Shown: positions 42,529-55,660, counted from the stretch's first letter. The stretch is DNA of 64,000 nt from Apricaphanius iberus (GCA_028564705.1 JAPXFQ010000351.1:2604001-2668000), one strand, 5' to 3'. The notes: generated by a model not told the origin, from the sequence alone. Program-made: numbers and translations.

Positions 42529-42998
42529 GGAGCTAGGTCTCCTAGTAGCTAGGAGACAGGTTAATGTTAGTAGCTATGCTGCTTTAGGCTAGGCTGTTGG
42601 AGGACATTATTAGAGTCAGTTCCTACTTTCTCTACGATGGCATTCCAGTGGAGGAACGTTCTCCACGTCCTGCTACCAACTTCTGCTTCTGCATCAGTTC
42701 TGTTGCTCTTTCTGTGTATCTGCTGCCTTCTCCAAACCCCAGACAGTCTCGGCAGATGACCGCTTATGCTGAGTCTGGTTCTGCTGGAGGTTTCTTCCTC
42801 TTAAAAGGGAGTTTTTCCTCTTCACTGTCGCTTCATGCTTGCTCAGTGTGAGGGAGTGCTGAGAAGTCACGACGCAATCTTCTGTGATTCTCTAATTCCT
42901 AGATTAAACATTGTATTTTAATAACTTTTCTTGTAAACTGCATTGAGATGACATCTGTTGTGAAATGGCGCTATATAAATAAACTGAATTGAATTGAA

Positions 42999-44110
42999 AT
43001 TACACGTTTTGATGATGCCGGTGGTGCGCCTCGGCTTAATTTTACATATAAGCCCGATGGCTAAATTTAGTTGACTTACATTTAAAATAGAAATTTATCC
43101 CCGAAGTAGCTGCTGCCGGCTCCTACCGCGCTGTATTCTGGGAAATTTTTTACAGAGAGAAGGCATCAAGGCATGTCTAATGTATCCTTGATCAGTTAGC
43201 TAAATGGCTAACAAACGGAGGACAGATTCCTCCGTAGCACATGAACATTGGAACACGCCTCGGCGGTCCCTGATGACGTATGTCCTAGGCAACCGGGGCG
43301 GGACCAATGCATCAAGGCGAGGTTCCTGGGCATTGAGAAACACCCGTCATCAAGCTGTGCCTGCATACTTTGTAGCAGGTGAGCAAGAATGCTGACGTTC
43401 AGTGTTGGTCTTCACAATAGATATTGAAATTTTAAAGTTTGTTGTTTTCTTTTTAAAAGAAAAGAAACATGTTGAACTTGAAGCATTTTTAATTCAATCA
43501 AACACAGGTTTAATTTTCTGCTAAATTAAATATATAAATAAGAAATCAGGAAAGCAACATATTTTTTATTTTATTTTCATTAGCTTTTACCTTACTCATT
43601 TTTATCTTTATGTTTGAGAATTATTTTGGAAAAAAAAAATAAATGCATTTTGCACAATAAGTGTTCTTTAAATGGCATTCTAAACCTTGTTGAAGTTGTT
43701 CTGCAATTTATCTGGAAAGTGAGAATGCTCATAAGCAGTTGTTTTGACATAGCTAAAAAATACCACAATAAATGTTGTTACTGCTCATGCTTTAGATTAT
43801 ATTGCGATATAGATTTCAGCCCTTATTGTCCAGCCGTACTTGAAATATCTTTCTGTTCATCTAATGAGTCTATCATATTAGTTTCACATTTTTAGTCGAA
43901 CTGCTGAAATAAATACACTTTTGCACAATATTCAACATTTTCAGGTCTTCACATGCATGCAATCATGTTAGATAGGAAATGTGTTCTCCACAATACTGAT
44001 TGGAATCTATGTATGATTTGATAAAAATGACTAAAGTGCCTTCAGGCGATATGTTGCAGTGTAAACAAACTGAATTGAATCTCTAAAAATGTTCTTTCCC
44101 ATTTCTGTAG
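42999..44110. other. spacer, nothing firmly identified
   Basis: Moderately GC-rich at 43080-43380 with a GGGCATTGAGAAAC word that resembles a MITE edge, then strongly AT-rich. No gene recognised. The end (GTTCTTTCCCATTTCTGTAG) is a polypyrimidine tract plus AG preceding the next feature. Confidence 0.35.
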
Positions 44111-44319
44111 GGCTCAGTTTTGGATGGAGCTGTTTGTTCATCTGAGAGATCCTGGACACTTCAATGGGAGCCATGAGAATCAGTGCCTGTTGAGATTTTG
44201 CGTCACTGATATTGTTCAGAAGGACCTAGATGAATGTGTGAAACTGTGGAACACTCATCGGATTGATCCCTCTAGAACAGCTTCATGTCCAGGAGGCGTG
44301 CCAAATGAACTGTACACAG
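44111..44319 (+). pseudogene. integrase-like transposon exon with splice signals
   Basis: A 209-base open stretch bounded by a polypyrimidine-AG acceptor (TTTCTGTAG) and a GT donor (ACACAGGTAATG). It reads AQFWMELFVHLRDPGHFNGS, then QCLLRFCVTDIVQKDLDECV and KLWNTHRIDPSRTASCPGGV. The pattern FW-x-x-F-x-x-L-x-x-x-G-x-F, a helix with LDE-x-V, then WN-x-HRI-x-PSR and a closing G-x-P, matches, from memory, the C-terminal part of rve-type integrase proteins annotated across fishes and invertebrates, derived from IS3EU/Ginger-like transposons. No neighbouring exon is recognisable, so it is an orphan exon, though it is intact and keeps its splice sites. Confidence 0.55.
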
Positions 44320-44829
44320 GTAATGGACAGTAATAAATACATTTTTTATGTTCTGTGCAAACGTATATTAATACAATTGTGTTCCATTCACCCCTGATAT
44401 GGCTCCAGGCACTGTGGATCCTCATTCAACAATCTGAACAGGATGCTTTTCCTGAGTCTAGGCTGTCTGTAGTTGTATGTGGGGACATAAACATACAGGA
44501 ATATCTTAATTTTTGTAATGGAGCAAAATCACTTTCAAAATCAAGTCACTTGGGAGTCTGCCTTTAAACTGTAAATAAAGTTATTAGAGAATGCACATTT
44601 CTAAAAAATGGTAACTTTTTTAACTAAATAAGCATATTATTGTTATTGCTCTTTTTTATTTTTTTACGTTCCCTGTCTAGCAGATTGATACTCAGAATTG
44701 GTGTCTGAATACCAAGTACAAGCCCAACAGACTCACTTTCTCAAGCAGAGCATTACAGCTTTGCTATAGTACTTCACTTGATATATATGTATGAGAAACC
44801 TTTATTAGTTATTACTGTGGGTTTAATTT
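44320..44829. other. spacer, nothing identified
   Basis: Could hold the intron and next exon of the integrase-like gene (GGCTCCAG followed by an open stretch at about 44409), but I cannot support it. Confidence 0.3.
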
Positions 44830-45560
44830 GTCGAAGTTATGGACACGAAATTGAGTGTGGGCCCGGCCCAGGACCTGGATGCCACGGAGATCAGTGGTGC
44901 CCTGATACCCAGACAAGGGATCGGCTGACAAGGGTTCCCCACTGCCACTTCAAGGCAGGAGGGACCCGCAGCTGGCAAACGGACGACCCCCCCCCCCCAC
45001 ACACACACACACACACGCCAGGGAGCCACAGTAACAGCCTCAGTGGATTTACGCCCTCCCCAGGCCCCACACAGTGCGCCGAGATCAGGGACCCAGCCAG
45101 TGCCAGACAACTCCCCAAAAAGAACCAACCAGGCAGCGGAGCCCACAGAACCAGCAGCAGACCTGTGCTCCAGATTCGACCCCCGCCGATCCACCGAATG
45201 GCACCAACCTATTGTTCAACACTGGTAACCCCATAAGAGGTGCCACAGCCAATCCAAAGACGATATCGGCCTGAAACATCGGCCACCCAACACACGGGTC
45301 CACCCAGGACCAGCCAGGCATGCACCAGGGCAGGGGCATCTGTCATGGACAGGGAGTGACGGAGGGGAAAAAAGCCCCCCCTGGACGTGGGGCCTGAGAT
45401 ACGCCAGGCCAGAGGGCAGCCGAAGACCCAACCGGACAAGTAAACATACATATACAGACACAATCGTACGTACCCTCCCTCTTTCGCACACACATTCTCT
45501 CCAACACATCAGGACACCCAAAAACGGACGCTGTACACTCATTCATACGACCCATACATA
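44830..45560. repeat. GC-rich interspersed repeat-like block with C and CA runs
   Basis: About 700 bases of C/A-rich, GC-rich DNA with a poly-C run plus CA microsatellite (44986-45017) in otherwise AT-rich surroundings. Many overlapping frames on both strands result from composition. It resembles the GC-rich 3' UTR blocks of fish LINEs such as LINE H at 21000-21440, but no RT sequence or tail is attached, so it is unclassified. Confidence 0.5.
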
Positions 45561-48500
45561 TTCTATACTCCCAGGCACAGACAAGATGCTGGATTTTACT
45601 TCTACCTCTTAGGAGGCTACAAGCACAGTTTTCCAGTTATTTGCTGTCACATCATATTATTAAAATGACATGTTATGTTATTTGCCACATTATCACACAA
45701 TTCATTGACTTGATAAACTAACCAGAATGGTGTTTTGCAGGGAAAGTTCAACTTGTCTTACCTGTTTCATTGTCCTTGTTAGCTGTTACCTGTCACAAAC
45801 CACAAGGTTGTTTTTGTGTTGCACATGAGCAAACGTGGGGTTCTGTTTGGGCTTTCCTCTTTGCAATAGTAGCCCTGTCCGCGCCATCATAGCTATTTCA
45901 CCTCTCAAACACCACAGACTGAGTGCTTTGATGTGTAACTTCAAGGTGCGTCGAAAAAAGAGCTGCCAACTGGCGGCCCAGTATGGCAAGCCATTTTGGG
46001 TAAAAACTCTGTATACTCGAAATTCATTGTTGTGTATAACAAATCGTATGCAACTACACGTAACTACTTAAACATTTTCCCCTGCAAGTTTTAAGTTTTG
46101 CAACAACAAAAAAAGAAAGAAATACTGTTTTTAACACATCTTATTTTTTGCCTAGTTGCACATTGGACACACTAATACAAACGTGTTCGCCAAAGAACTG
46201 GCCTTTGTGACGTAAATATCAGACCGGCCCACACGGAAAAGTCCTGGTGCTCCCGTTTAGCCACTCGGGGCCTGCTACTAGGATGCCTCTGACTGTGCTA
46301 AATATATATAAGCTTCAGCAGCCTAGATGGGACATTTTAAAAATCTAATTTTATAGTGTTAAATCCATGGCACATTTTAAATGGGACTAGAATATAACTT
46401 TTATCGCTCCATTGGCTATGATAAATATATAATTTTTTGACACTAGGGAACCCATATGGACTACAAGTAGATGGACTTAGCTACCCATGCCTATGACCCA
46501 CAATCATTTCTAACACAATAAAAACCTTTATTTTTCTTTTTTTTACTGAGAGGTAAAGCTGAGATGGAGTCAGAGTGTCTGTTCAGAAAAATGTACCACA
46601 AACATAAATTTAAGACCTCTATGCTTTAACACTATGCAACCAAAATCATCAAAGACAGATCATGACTTAACTTTATGTCAGAATTTTTTTTTTTTAAACT
46701 TCAGCTTGGCTGTTTTGAATCTGGTGGATGAATTAGACTTCTGAAAACCTCCCGAAAACAGTTGTTTACTACTTTATGCTGAGGTGGATGTAAAACCAAG
46801 TGTTGTTTGAGACTGTGAACGATACTGGTATTGTGATGATTTTACCAAATAGCATCTTATGGGTGATTCAATAATCAGTACTTTGTTTATGTGTGACAAT
46901 TTCATCAAAAACATATTCTAACATTTTGAGTGGAAGAATCAATGGTATCGTTGCATTTTAAGAAATTATGACTGATGATATTTGAGGCTCTGGTAATATT
47001 AGAACACTTCTGTTTTCTTCTTTAGATCTGCGAGGGAAAGAACATATTTGAAGAAAACAAAAACAGTAGATTACTTATTTAGAGAATCTAATGATGTGGA
47101 AGAAAGATTGTGCAACTGTCAAGCTTATGTGTACGTGAGTGATGAGTGGTGTGTTTGTGTGTGATGGTGCAGTTTCCCTACTGTGAGACTAATTAAAAGG
47201 CACTGGGTGCAGAGGGGACCACTTTGGCGCCCAACCGAGTCCCTTTATACCCCTGCTTTTCCTCACACTATATCCTGTGCCTTTGATGACCATGGAGCTC
47301 TAATGTGCTCAGACTGAGCTGCACATGTGGCCTTTGTGGTTAAAAAAAAGAAGGAAGTGAAAGAGAAAGCCTCTCTTGGCTTTATTGAGTCAGTTTAAAA
47401 TCAAAAGGTATCAAAAAATGACAATAACTAAAGGTACATACATGTTAACGTTTCTGAGATGGGAGGCAAAACAAGCTACCATTGACTTATTACTAGAAGG
47501 AGATTGCTGATGGAAACAATCCGAGAACTTGGACCTGTCTTTGTGTTTTTATCTTATCAACAAATATGTAGATTAACTGTGAAATGTTGATTTAGTAACA
47601 CATTTTAAATTTTACAATATTTCTTTCATTTTGGTATTGGTGATTCTTCTAGTTTGGAGACTTATTTCACAAGATTTTGGTTTAATATTATTTAGTTTAT
47701 TATTATTATTATTTCACTAATACATTTGTTCACTTAGAAATCTGCTGGCTTGTCAGCAAAGACTGCTTTGATTGTATTTACCTTTTAACATTGGTCATGT
47801 TATGGTGAACTTAAAGGATGAAACCTTTTAGTGCTTAATTCTCAGGTCTAAAATAAAAACTATATATGCAGGGTTAGAGTTACAGCTGTGAGACATTTAT
47901 CAGTTACAGTCTACTTTTTAACTTGGATTCCATGTTTTATGAATAAGGCACCCACAATTCACAGCATAGTCATTATGCCAATACCCATGCAGGGAAGACA
48001 GAGTTAAAGGCAGCTTTTTCTCACTATTAAACAGTAACTGAGGATTACCAACATTATTTCTAATGTGCTTTGACTTTTTTGAACCTCACAGGTTTACATG
48101 CATTTCTGAAGTACAGAATTTTACCTTTAAAACTGTTTGTGTTATGATAATAGGAATTTGTGGTTCAATTTTAAGTTAGTTATTTTCTTTATTTAGTTTA
48201 AATTATCATTTAAGTTATTTTTTTTGCATTGTGTTATTTTTGCACCTCCTTATCTCCGTATTTTCCCCCTTCCTGTCCTTAGATGTTTTCACCTTTTGTT
48301 TCTTTGTTTTGTGTTTTACCTTTTATGTTTCCTTAGTTTTTGTTGTTTTTATTAGTTCCTCCTAATTATCATATATTTTGTTCATTTCTAGTTTCTTATT
48401 TAGAATGGTTTCCTGTTTTCTTCTCGGGTTAAGTACTCCCTGTTGTCTCCAGCTGTAAAATGTAAACGCTTATACAGTACATCACTATATTAATCAATAT

Positions 48501-48984
48501 TATAGTTATGTCCAAATTTTTACAGATTAATCAAAAAATAGAGGGATCACGTGGGTGTGCTTTCAATATTTCAGAGTTTCAGATAAAAATAGGGAAAACT
48601 GATTATTAATGAAGGCAAAATGTTGGCTTTGCTTTTAGCTACTCAGCTGGTGGAAGGTGCCAGCACATTATGGTGTTACTTTCAAGGAAGCAAATAAAAT
48701 GGCAAAAGAGGCTGCACAATGAGATCAAGTAGATTTCATTATCAATTTCAGCACAGCTGAAATTAAATGAGGGAAAGATGGAAAAAGCAGTGGGAGGAGG
48801 AAAAGAGACTTGGATGGATTTATTCTATCAAAGGAAAACAGGAGACATGAGAAAAACATGGGGAACCAGGAAAGAGGAGACATAATATTTCAACTTCGAT
48901 TTGAATATACTGGTTTAAATAGTACTTTATTCTTTATAGGGAAACATCAGAAAGTGAAACGTAAAGATTGTGGAGTAGATTAAA
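45561..48984. other. intergenic, low repeat content, nothing identified
   Basis: No transposon termini, LINE or SINE text, RNA gene or convincing exon. The frames at 45786-46071 overlap on both strands and are probably chance. A block near 47200-47340 is GC-balanced in AT-rich surroundings and could be conserved non-coding DNA, but I cannot show conservation. Confidence 0.4.
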
Positions 48985-49680
48985 CCTCTCCTTGAATTCT
49001 TGGCCTCTTCTGTTCAGTCGAGTGTCAAAAATCTTGGTGTTTGTTTCAGTCAATCATTGTCCCTTGACAGCCATTCAAAACTTTTGGTTAAAAACTGTTT
49101 TTATCATTTGAAAAACATTGCTAAATTGAGATCAATTTTATCCAAGTCTGACCTCATATTGGTGATTCATGCTTTTATTTAGTCTCATTTAGATTATTGT
49201 AATTCCCGCTGCAGCAAGGCTTTTAACAGGATCTGCCAGGTATTCTGTCATTACACCAATTTTATCTTCATTGCACTGGCTCCCAGTCAAATACAGAGTT
49301 GATTTTAAAATTTTAGTTATAACGTTTTTATAGCTTTGCATGGACAGGTCCCTGAATATATTTCTGATCTGCTCTGCCCCTACCAGCCTGTTCGTGGGCT
49401 TCAGTCCTCGGGCTGGACCTCCTCAAGCTGCCTAAGACCCGTTTTAAGTCCAGAGGAGACATGTTTTTTCAGGCTGTGGCTCCAAAGCTTTGGAATGCCT
49501 TGCCAACATCCTTGGTGTGGCCGATTCTGTTGAATCCTTTAAAAAGCAGCTAAAGATATTTCTTTTTAGACAAGCTTTTCGCTGATTGGTCTTTGTAAGT
49601 ATGTTTTGTTTCACCTCTTTTTATTCTTGTAAACCCCTTTGTGATTTTATCTTTGACAGATGCAATATAAATACATTTTC
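48985..49680 (+). mobile_element. L2/CR1-type LINE fragment (copy G, third subfamily)
   Basis: RT C-terminal text in broken frames: SSVKNLGVCFSQSLSLDSHS and HLKNIAKLRSILSKSDLILV near 49015-49170, a SHLDYCNS-type motif at 49185, the [20 protein letters not shown] block near 49270, and QVPEYISDLLCPYQPVRGL near 49345. It ends in a 3' tail CTTTGACAGATGCAATATAA near 49665. It differs from copies A-D and H. The frames 49000-49182 and 49336-49533 are parts of it. Confidence 0.82.
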
Positions 49681-52144
49681 TTCATCTTCTTAGCATGAAC
49701 AATGTACTAAGTGAATGGTAACAGCTAAGATGGTGACTATATAGTCTCAGATCTATATTGGCTCCTGTAATTCCTTTGTGTTACTTATTTTTCATTTGCA
49801 ATGGATATAATTATTCAGGTCACCAGGATTTAATGTTCATGACTTTTTCACTCTTACCATTCAATTACATTGTTTATGCTAAGATAAACCAAATGGACTG
49901 TACCAGATTAGTAGAATAAGTGGGCTGGTTGAAAAAATAAAAAATCCCCCCCCCCACCCCCTGCTGAGTTTGAAGTAAATAAAAGTAAAACACAATTTAT
50001 GAAGCTAAAATGACAAGTTCTTTATCTAATTTATTTTTGCATGTTGTTATTTAGATATTGAACAAAGTTTTGATGTAAAACCACAACAGTTTAAACAAAT
50101 TATTCCTATGTCTCCCATTGACATGATCTAAAATGAAATATCGCTGTTGTTTGTTACATTTCTTGTTCTTGCTTTTCTAACCATGACAGTAGAACTGACG
50201 AAAGGACGAGACTAATATCTTTGGGGGAACAGCTGCCAGATAGAATCCCTTCCTCTTCTACATGTCAGAAAAACAGACACTTAAACGCACACTGTGGTCA
50301 ATTAGAGTTTAAATAAGGGATGTAATACCCTGCTGTAATTGCATTCAGGAGTCTTATTACCTCAATGAATCCACTTCAGAGGCAAAAGTTGCATCTCACG
50401 ACTTTTCAAGGTCGATACTTGACAACACGTCTCATCATTCCTTAATCTCTCTGTTCGTGAAAAGAAAGCACAAGCTTCAAGGTTTGTAATTACCCAGACT
50501 TTCGGATATTGCTTTAGATGAGCACCTGAGTAAAAAAAAGAATGGAAGTCTATAAAAACTGACAACCATAAGTAGATATTATTAAGTGAAACATGTTCTT
50601 TTCTTGTTATTCATTTGAATGAAAATAACCTTTAGAAAGTCTTGGTGGACTTTGACAGTGAGAGCCTGGGTCTGTCCTTGGGAGCAATTAGTGTCAGTAC
50701 TTTGAAAGATTTTACCATTTATAACTTATATATAAAAAACAATGAATGACTTACATTTGGAAGAAAATCTAGTGTTTAGTCTGGTAAGACCCTCTGACTA
50801 GAATTTTACCATTTAACAGTTTAATGTTTCAAAGCCTCTAATCTGAGAACCTATGAAAATTAACCTCTAATATTTCTGTTCTAACTTTTCTTATATAAAT
50901 TAAGAACATATTTTCTTCTGACAGCTCTTTACCTTTTTTCCATCATCTCCCAGCTTCTGTTTATACATTTCTATGTCCTCTCAACTCCTATGGTGCCCCT
51001 TTTGTTAAGGTGTAGCAAAGGGGGGTGGAGGGTGGGGCGTGGAGTCTGCAGATGAGCCCCAGCCAAGCTCGTCCATCACCTCTGGCACTTGTCCACCATA
51101 TTCCCTGAACTGCTTCACATACCGCATACATATTCACAGGAGCTGGAGTCCCATCTGAAGACTCCAAATTACCCCACCTTCTGTATCTCTTTTTTTAGTA
51201 AATATTAAAATGGGCTAATAAAGAGAGCTGAGATTCCCCTGTGGTAATGGTACCCCAGGGAACCCCCACTAATTAAAGGCCTGCCCCTTCCAATGAACAG
51301 TAATCACTCACAGCTTTAGGTGGACAAACACATGAGCTTTGTAAAGATGAACGGTGGATGCTGCTTCGCTTTGTTCAGACTTTAAAGAGATAATGCTTAA
51401 GATGTATAATACACAAACTTTTTGAATCCAAGCTGGAAAACATGAACTCATTTTACATATTAAATGCATGCATGTTGATCACAGAAAATGAAATATGATT
51501 AAAGAGAATAGCATGTCATGCATTTCTACAGAGCTGTTTGCTTTGGTACCTTGAGGCTGATTGAATGTACTCTATACATTTTGCTGCACAAGAGGGCGGA
51601 AGACAAGGAAAAGTTTTTTAATAAGATATTCTAAATGCATTTTTCATTTTCTTTTTGGAATTATAATTAAAATGCTTATCAAAAAAACAATCAAACTAAT
51701 GTAAAAAAAAAAAAAAAGCTACTTATATTGAGAGAAAATATAAAGTCCGTAAAATTCTCCATACCAGCTGTCATTCAGATAAAGAAACACAATCCAATTG
51801 TGCAGGGAGGAAAAAATATTATGTTTTACTGTAGCATTCTGATCAAAAAGTTAAATGGAAATATCAAATCTATAGATGAAAAAAAGATAAAATGAATCAA
51901 AAATAATGAAAACAAAATAGGTCACAAATTATCTTGTTGAAGGTCTCTGATGCCTGCACTGATCGAGCTGCAAGTCTTAACTAGATCCTCCTAATGACCT
52001 TAGTGAAATGCTCATTGACTTAATTAAATGACACACTGTACATCGTGCCACAGAGGATTGGAGGTAAAGCCTATATGTCCCTCCATACATAATGTGAGTT
52101 TTTGGGTGCCATTAGATACCTTTTAACATTAAATAACATAAATC
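49681..52144. other. intergenic, nothing identified
   Basis: Includes a poly-C interruption at 49946-49962. No element or gene recognised. Segments near 51190-51330 are less AT-rich and have no coding potential. Confidence 0.4.
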
Positions 52145-52285
52145 TCTGTCATCTTTATGTTTTAGATTGTCTTTAACCTTTATTTCAACTCCATCTTTAT
52201 TTTTTGTTGTTTTATCATATCTTACTTGTTCAGCGCTTTGGTCAGCTGACATTCTGTTTTAAATGTGCTATACAAATATGGTAAT
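52145..52285 (+). mobile_element. possible LINE 3' tail
   Basis: CAGCGCTTTGGTCAGCTGAC followed by TTTAAATGTGCTATACAAAT resembles the terminal hairpin-and-tail of fish L2/CR1-type LINEs. No coding part is attached. Confidence 0.45.
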
Positions 52286-53524
52286 GTTCAATGTGAACAA
52301 AAAGAGGAGATGATTGTACAATGTAAACCCATATTTTGTTTCTAGCTAAACTTTTGAGTGATCATTACTTATGCTGTTGTGTTTCGTAAAAAAAACGTCT
52401 ATCACTACTGAACAAAGTTAGTTGATTTTACTGTTTAGCTGAAAGATTAATTGCACTAATAGAGTTTCGTAGCGATAACTTGGAAAGTTTAGTTTTATAA
52501 CAAAGGGGAGGGGCCCAATTCAAAAACTTCCCTGGTCACATCCCAATCAAGCAATCAATGACGTTGATGTTATGAAGGGATTTCTCAACCAGTCTGCAAC
52601 ATATTATGCAAAGAAAAAAGACACAAATATGGTTCTTTGCAATACATGAATTTGATATATTTATTGAAAAATGTCTTTCTTCAAAATAAAACACCACAGC
52701 TGGATAATGAAAACTGTTCATATGATGACAAATATTTTGAGGCAAATAACTGAAAATAACAAATTGTAATGCAGCAGGTGAAAACAGGTACAAGTATCAC
52801 AGTTATTCATAAAAACAGTATAAAATTGACATCTTCAAAGAAAGTCCAAACACAATTAGACCAAAAATGCTGTGCAGGTGCTGAGTCAGAAACAAATATA
52901 AGATTATGCATTAGATTTATTTGCTGCAGGAAGTGAGATATGTTTCTAGCAAGAAAGCTCCTATTCAGACATGAGTACACAGACAGCCTTTTAAATATCA
53001 TGTGATGTAGGTCATCTGATGGCTTGTGTACCAGGAGACATAATCCTATGCAGGACACAAAGATACTGAAGTGCTGGAAAAACAAGAAAAAATCGAATAC
53101 CAATAATGATGGTAAAGAGTCCTAATAATTTAGTAACCAGCACTTTACACAAGCCATCACATGTTTAGATATTGTTTAGATAGTGTTTTCATGTGTTTTA
53201 AATCATAGCTGTAAAAATGGCTGACACTGAGCCACAGTGTTGGAAGCCGTCTGTATCTGTCATCAAGGCATCCAAGTGTTTCTACTAACACATACAAGAC
53301 TAAACATACTGACATTTACACTGCATTGAAATGCACTCAAAACCTGAATACTGCTGTTTAGAGGGCCCATATGGTTCCAACAAAAGAATATTTTGGTTTT
53401 ACTATTTGCATTAGAAATACTTTTTTTGCATTTGCCAAAAACAACACTTTATTAAATAACCCATTATCATAATTTTTATTGGTTGTTTGATCTCATTTTA
53501 TTTCTTATTTGATGTTAATCCTTT
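52286..53524. other. intergenic, nothing identified
   Basis: Two minus-strand frames (52536-52793, 52807-53103) are rich in Phe, Ile and Ser, as expected from AT-rich chance translation, with no motif. Confidence 0.4.
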
Positions 53525-53848
53525 TTACCACTTCTAAAGGCTTCACGGACGTGGAAGATGACGGCTTGTACTGAGCCAGGTTCCGCATGACGTTTCTTGC
53601 TATAAAGGGGAGTTTTTCCTCTCCACTTTCGCTACATGCTTGCTCAGTATGATGGATTACTGAGAGACTTTTGTGGTTGGAGTCTGCATGTTCCGTGCAC
53701 AACCTTAGGTCAATGATTCACCGCAATCTGCTGGGATTCTTTGCACAGACAACTTATAACTGATTGGAATGTATTGAAATGACCTTTCTTGTAATGTGCC
53801 ATGGGATCACATCTGTTGTGAATTGGAGCTATATGAACAAGTTTTAAG
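53525..53848 (+). mobile_element. LINE 3' UTR/tail fragment (copies A-D family)
   Basis: Collinear with the end of LINE B: GGTTCCGCATGACGTTTCTT, GGGAGTTTTTCCTCTCCACT, CATGCTTGCTCAGTATGA, and a decayed TGTGCCATGGGATCACATCT tail. No coding part. The minus frame 53505-53702 is antisense to this. Confidence 0.8.
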
Positions 53849-55509
53849 AATATGCTGTTTGTATAATGTAGGCATTTTTATTACTCTGCAACAACTAAGA
53901 AAAAACCTTAAATTATTTGATGTTTTCCATTAAAACCCTCATTACAAATGTCCGTTTGTGTGGGTTAGGTGGCATAAAACTCTACTTTCTACTCAATTGA
54001 ATACTTTATCACGGACTAGGAGAATTCACTGTTTGAGGCAGAATATGCATAATAACAAAGTGTAAAGTGAAAGCTAAAAGATAGACAGTAGCCTGTAGAG
54101 AAACATCAAATAACAATAAAATACAAGAAGGGAATTTTAAAAATGCCAAGATCACAGATCTGTTTGGCCCACACCAATGCAGGTGCATGTAGTAACCGTC
54201 CCTTAATACATGCACATTGACTTATTATATCATTCAGTAGTTTTTAGTGGATGAAACTGTACGTAAATGGATTCGTCTGGAATATTTAACTAGGGATCCA
54301 AATATTTTCAATAAAAGTGTTTACCAAGTCTACTGTTCTTGGTTACACATACAAATCTCTTTTAATTTCTCTCTGTGGTTAATGAAGTATTTTTTAAATT
54401 GAATTAAAGAAAAAGCCATGCATGCTCAACCCCTACCACAGAACATAACTTAAGATCCCTCACCAAATGACAGCTGGTCCAGTTCCAGATTATAAAGTGG
54501 AAGACTGTATTTTGATTAGATCATAAAATACAGAAAGACTATGGGGAGAAAATGGACTTACAATACTTGTGTGCGTAGTACCTGATTTGTTACGTGTGTC
54601 AGCCTGTTTGTGTGCAACTTTGGGTACTTGAATGTGTAAAACCTGATTTGTAAACCGTAAAATACATTATGTGTGTAACTTCAGGTACTTGGTAGTGTTT
54701 GGTCAAATGTACATACAAATATCAAGAAATTATGAGTACAAAATGCATTTACATATGCAGAATTTTAAATTACAATAACTTAAAACAAACTAAAAATTCA
54801 AAATGGCTCCTACGCATGCCAATCATTAAGTACGTATGTATACCATTAAGTACGTATGCACTGATACACACAGACAAAACCACACTTACGCATAGATCAG
54901 AGTTATAACTGCATGAGGGGTTTTAAGACTCATTTTACATCAAGAGATTTTTGCGTACATTATGCATTTAAATGCTGGTTGAATGAGAAGAGATCTAGTA
55001 ATAAAGAATGTTTTGGTTTCAAAAAATAGCAATATTTGTTGTTGGGAAAGTGTCTGGTTTAAAACTCACTAATTGATTTAATAAATGTTGGGTGAAGTAA
55101 GCTTAAAAGAGGCCCTGTCACTTCTATCATTCATTGGAGAATTTTTGGTTCTAGATGGAAAAATAAATGAGAAAGTGACAAACACAACAGGGATTAAATA
55201 ATCTTTGAACATTGTAAGAAAATATAACCAGAGTCTGTAGCTTATTAAGTAGTCGTAAGTTTCTTATTCAAGGCTTAAGGTCTACTCACTGTTCCTTAAT
55301 GAGTCTGGATTGTGTGTCATCTTGTTTAAAAGCTCAAACTCATAGGTGGGGTCATTTTGTTTCTTTGCCATTTCAGAAAATCCCTTTGCTTTTATGTTTT
55401 ATTTGAAAACAAATTAAAAAAATGAATGAATTCCTACAGAACACTAATAAGGAGAGTATGTTTGACTTAATAGCTACAAGATGCCCTGATTGCTAAACTT
55501 GCCAAAATG
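53849..55509. other. intergenic, nothing identified
   Basis: AT-rich, with chance frames only. Short imperfect direct repetition near 54570-54690 (GTGTGTAACTTCAGGTACTT-like words) is the only structure noticed. Confidence 0.4.
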
Positions 55510-55660
55510 CAATTCAGTTTAACTATATAGAACCAATTCATATCAGATGTCATTTAAAGGCACTTTACAAGAAATTCAATTTCAGTACTATTATACAAAC
55601 ATTCTAATCAGTTAAAAGTTTTCTATTTAAGGAAACCCAGCAGAAACTCATCATCCCGTC
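55510..55660 (-). mobile_element. LINE 3' tail fragment (copy A-like)
   Basis: Matches LINE A at about 1620-1770 on the same strand: CAGATGTCATTTAAAGGCAC, ATTATACAAACATTCTAATC and AGTTAAAAGTTTTCTAT. Strongly decayed. Confidence 0.75.

Larger units (their letters stand above)
40444..42998 (+). mobile_element. L2/CR1-type LINE, copy D (5'-truncated, carries two MITEs)
   Basis: Starts at TACCACAGGGTTCGGTGC, within a few bases of the start points of copies A and B, and runs to the tail near 42998. The RT segment is broken: the YADD box reads YADVTQ, there is a stop after NQDI at 40806, and it shares the NIKEE-type 1-nt deletion with copy C near 41030. The 3' UTR holds a TA-target MITE (41408-41942) and a family-2 MITE (42042-42525). 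Without those two inserts the copy is about 1.53 kb. Confidence 0.88.

Noticed and set aside
44778..45555. Seven overlapping long frames on both strands
   Set aside because: GC-rich, C/A-biased composition removes stop codons in all frames. Crossing a poly-C and CA microsatellite argues against coding.
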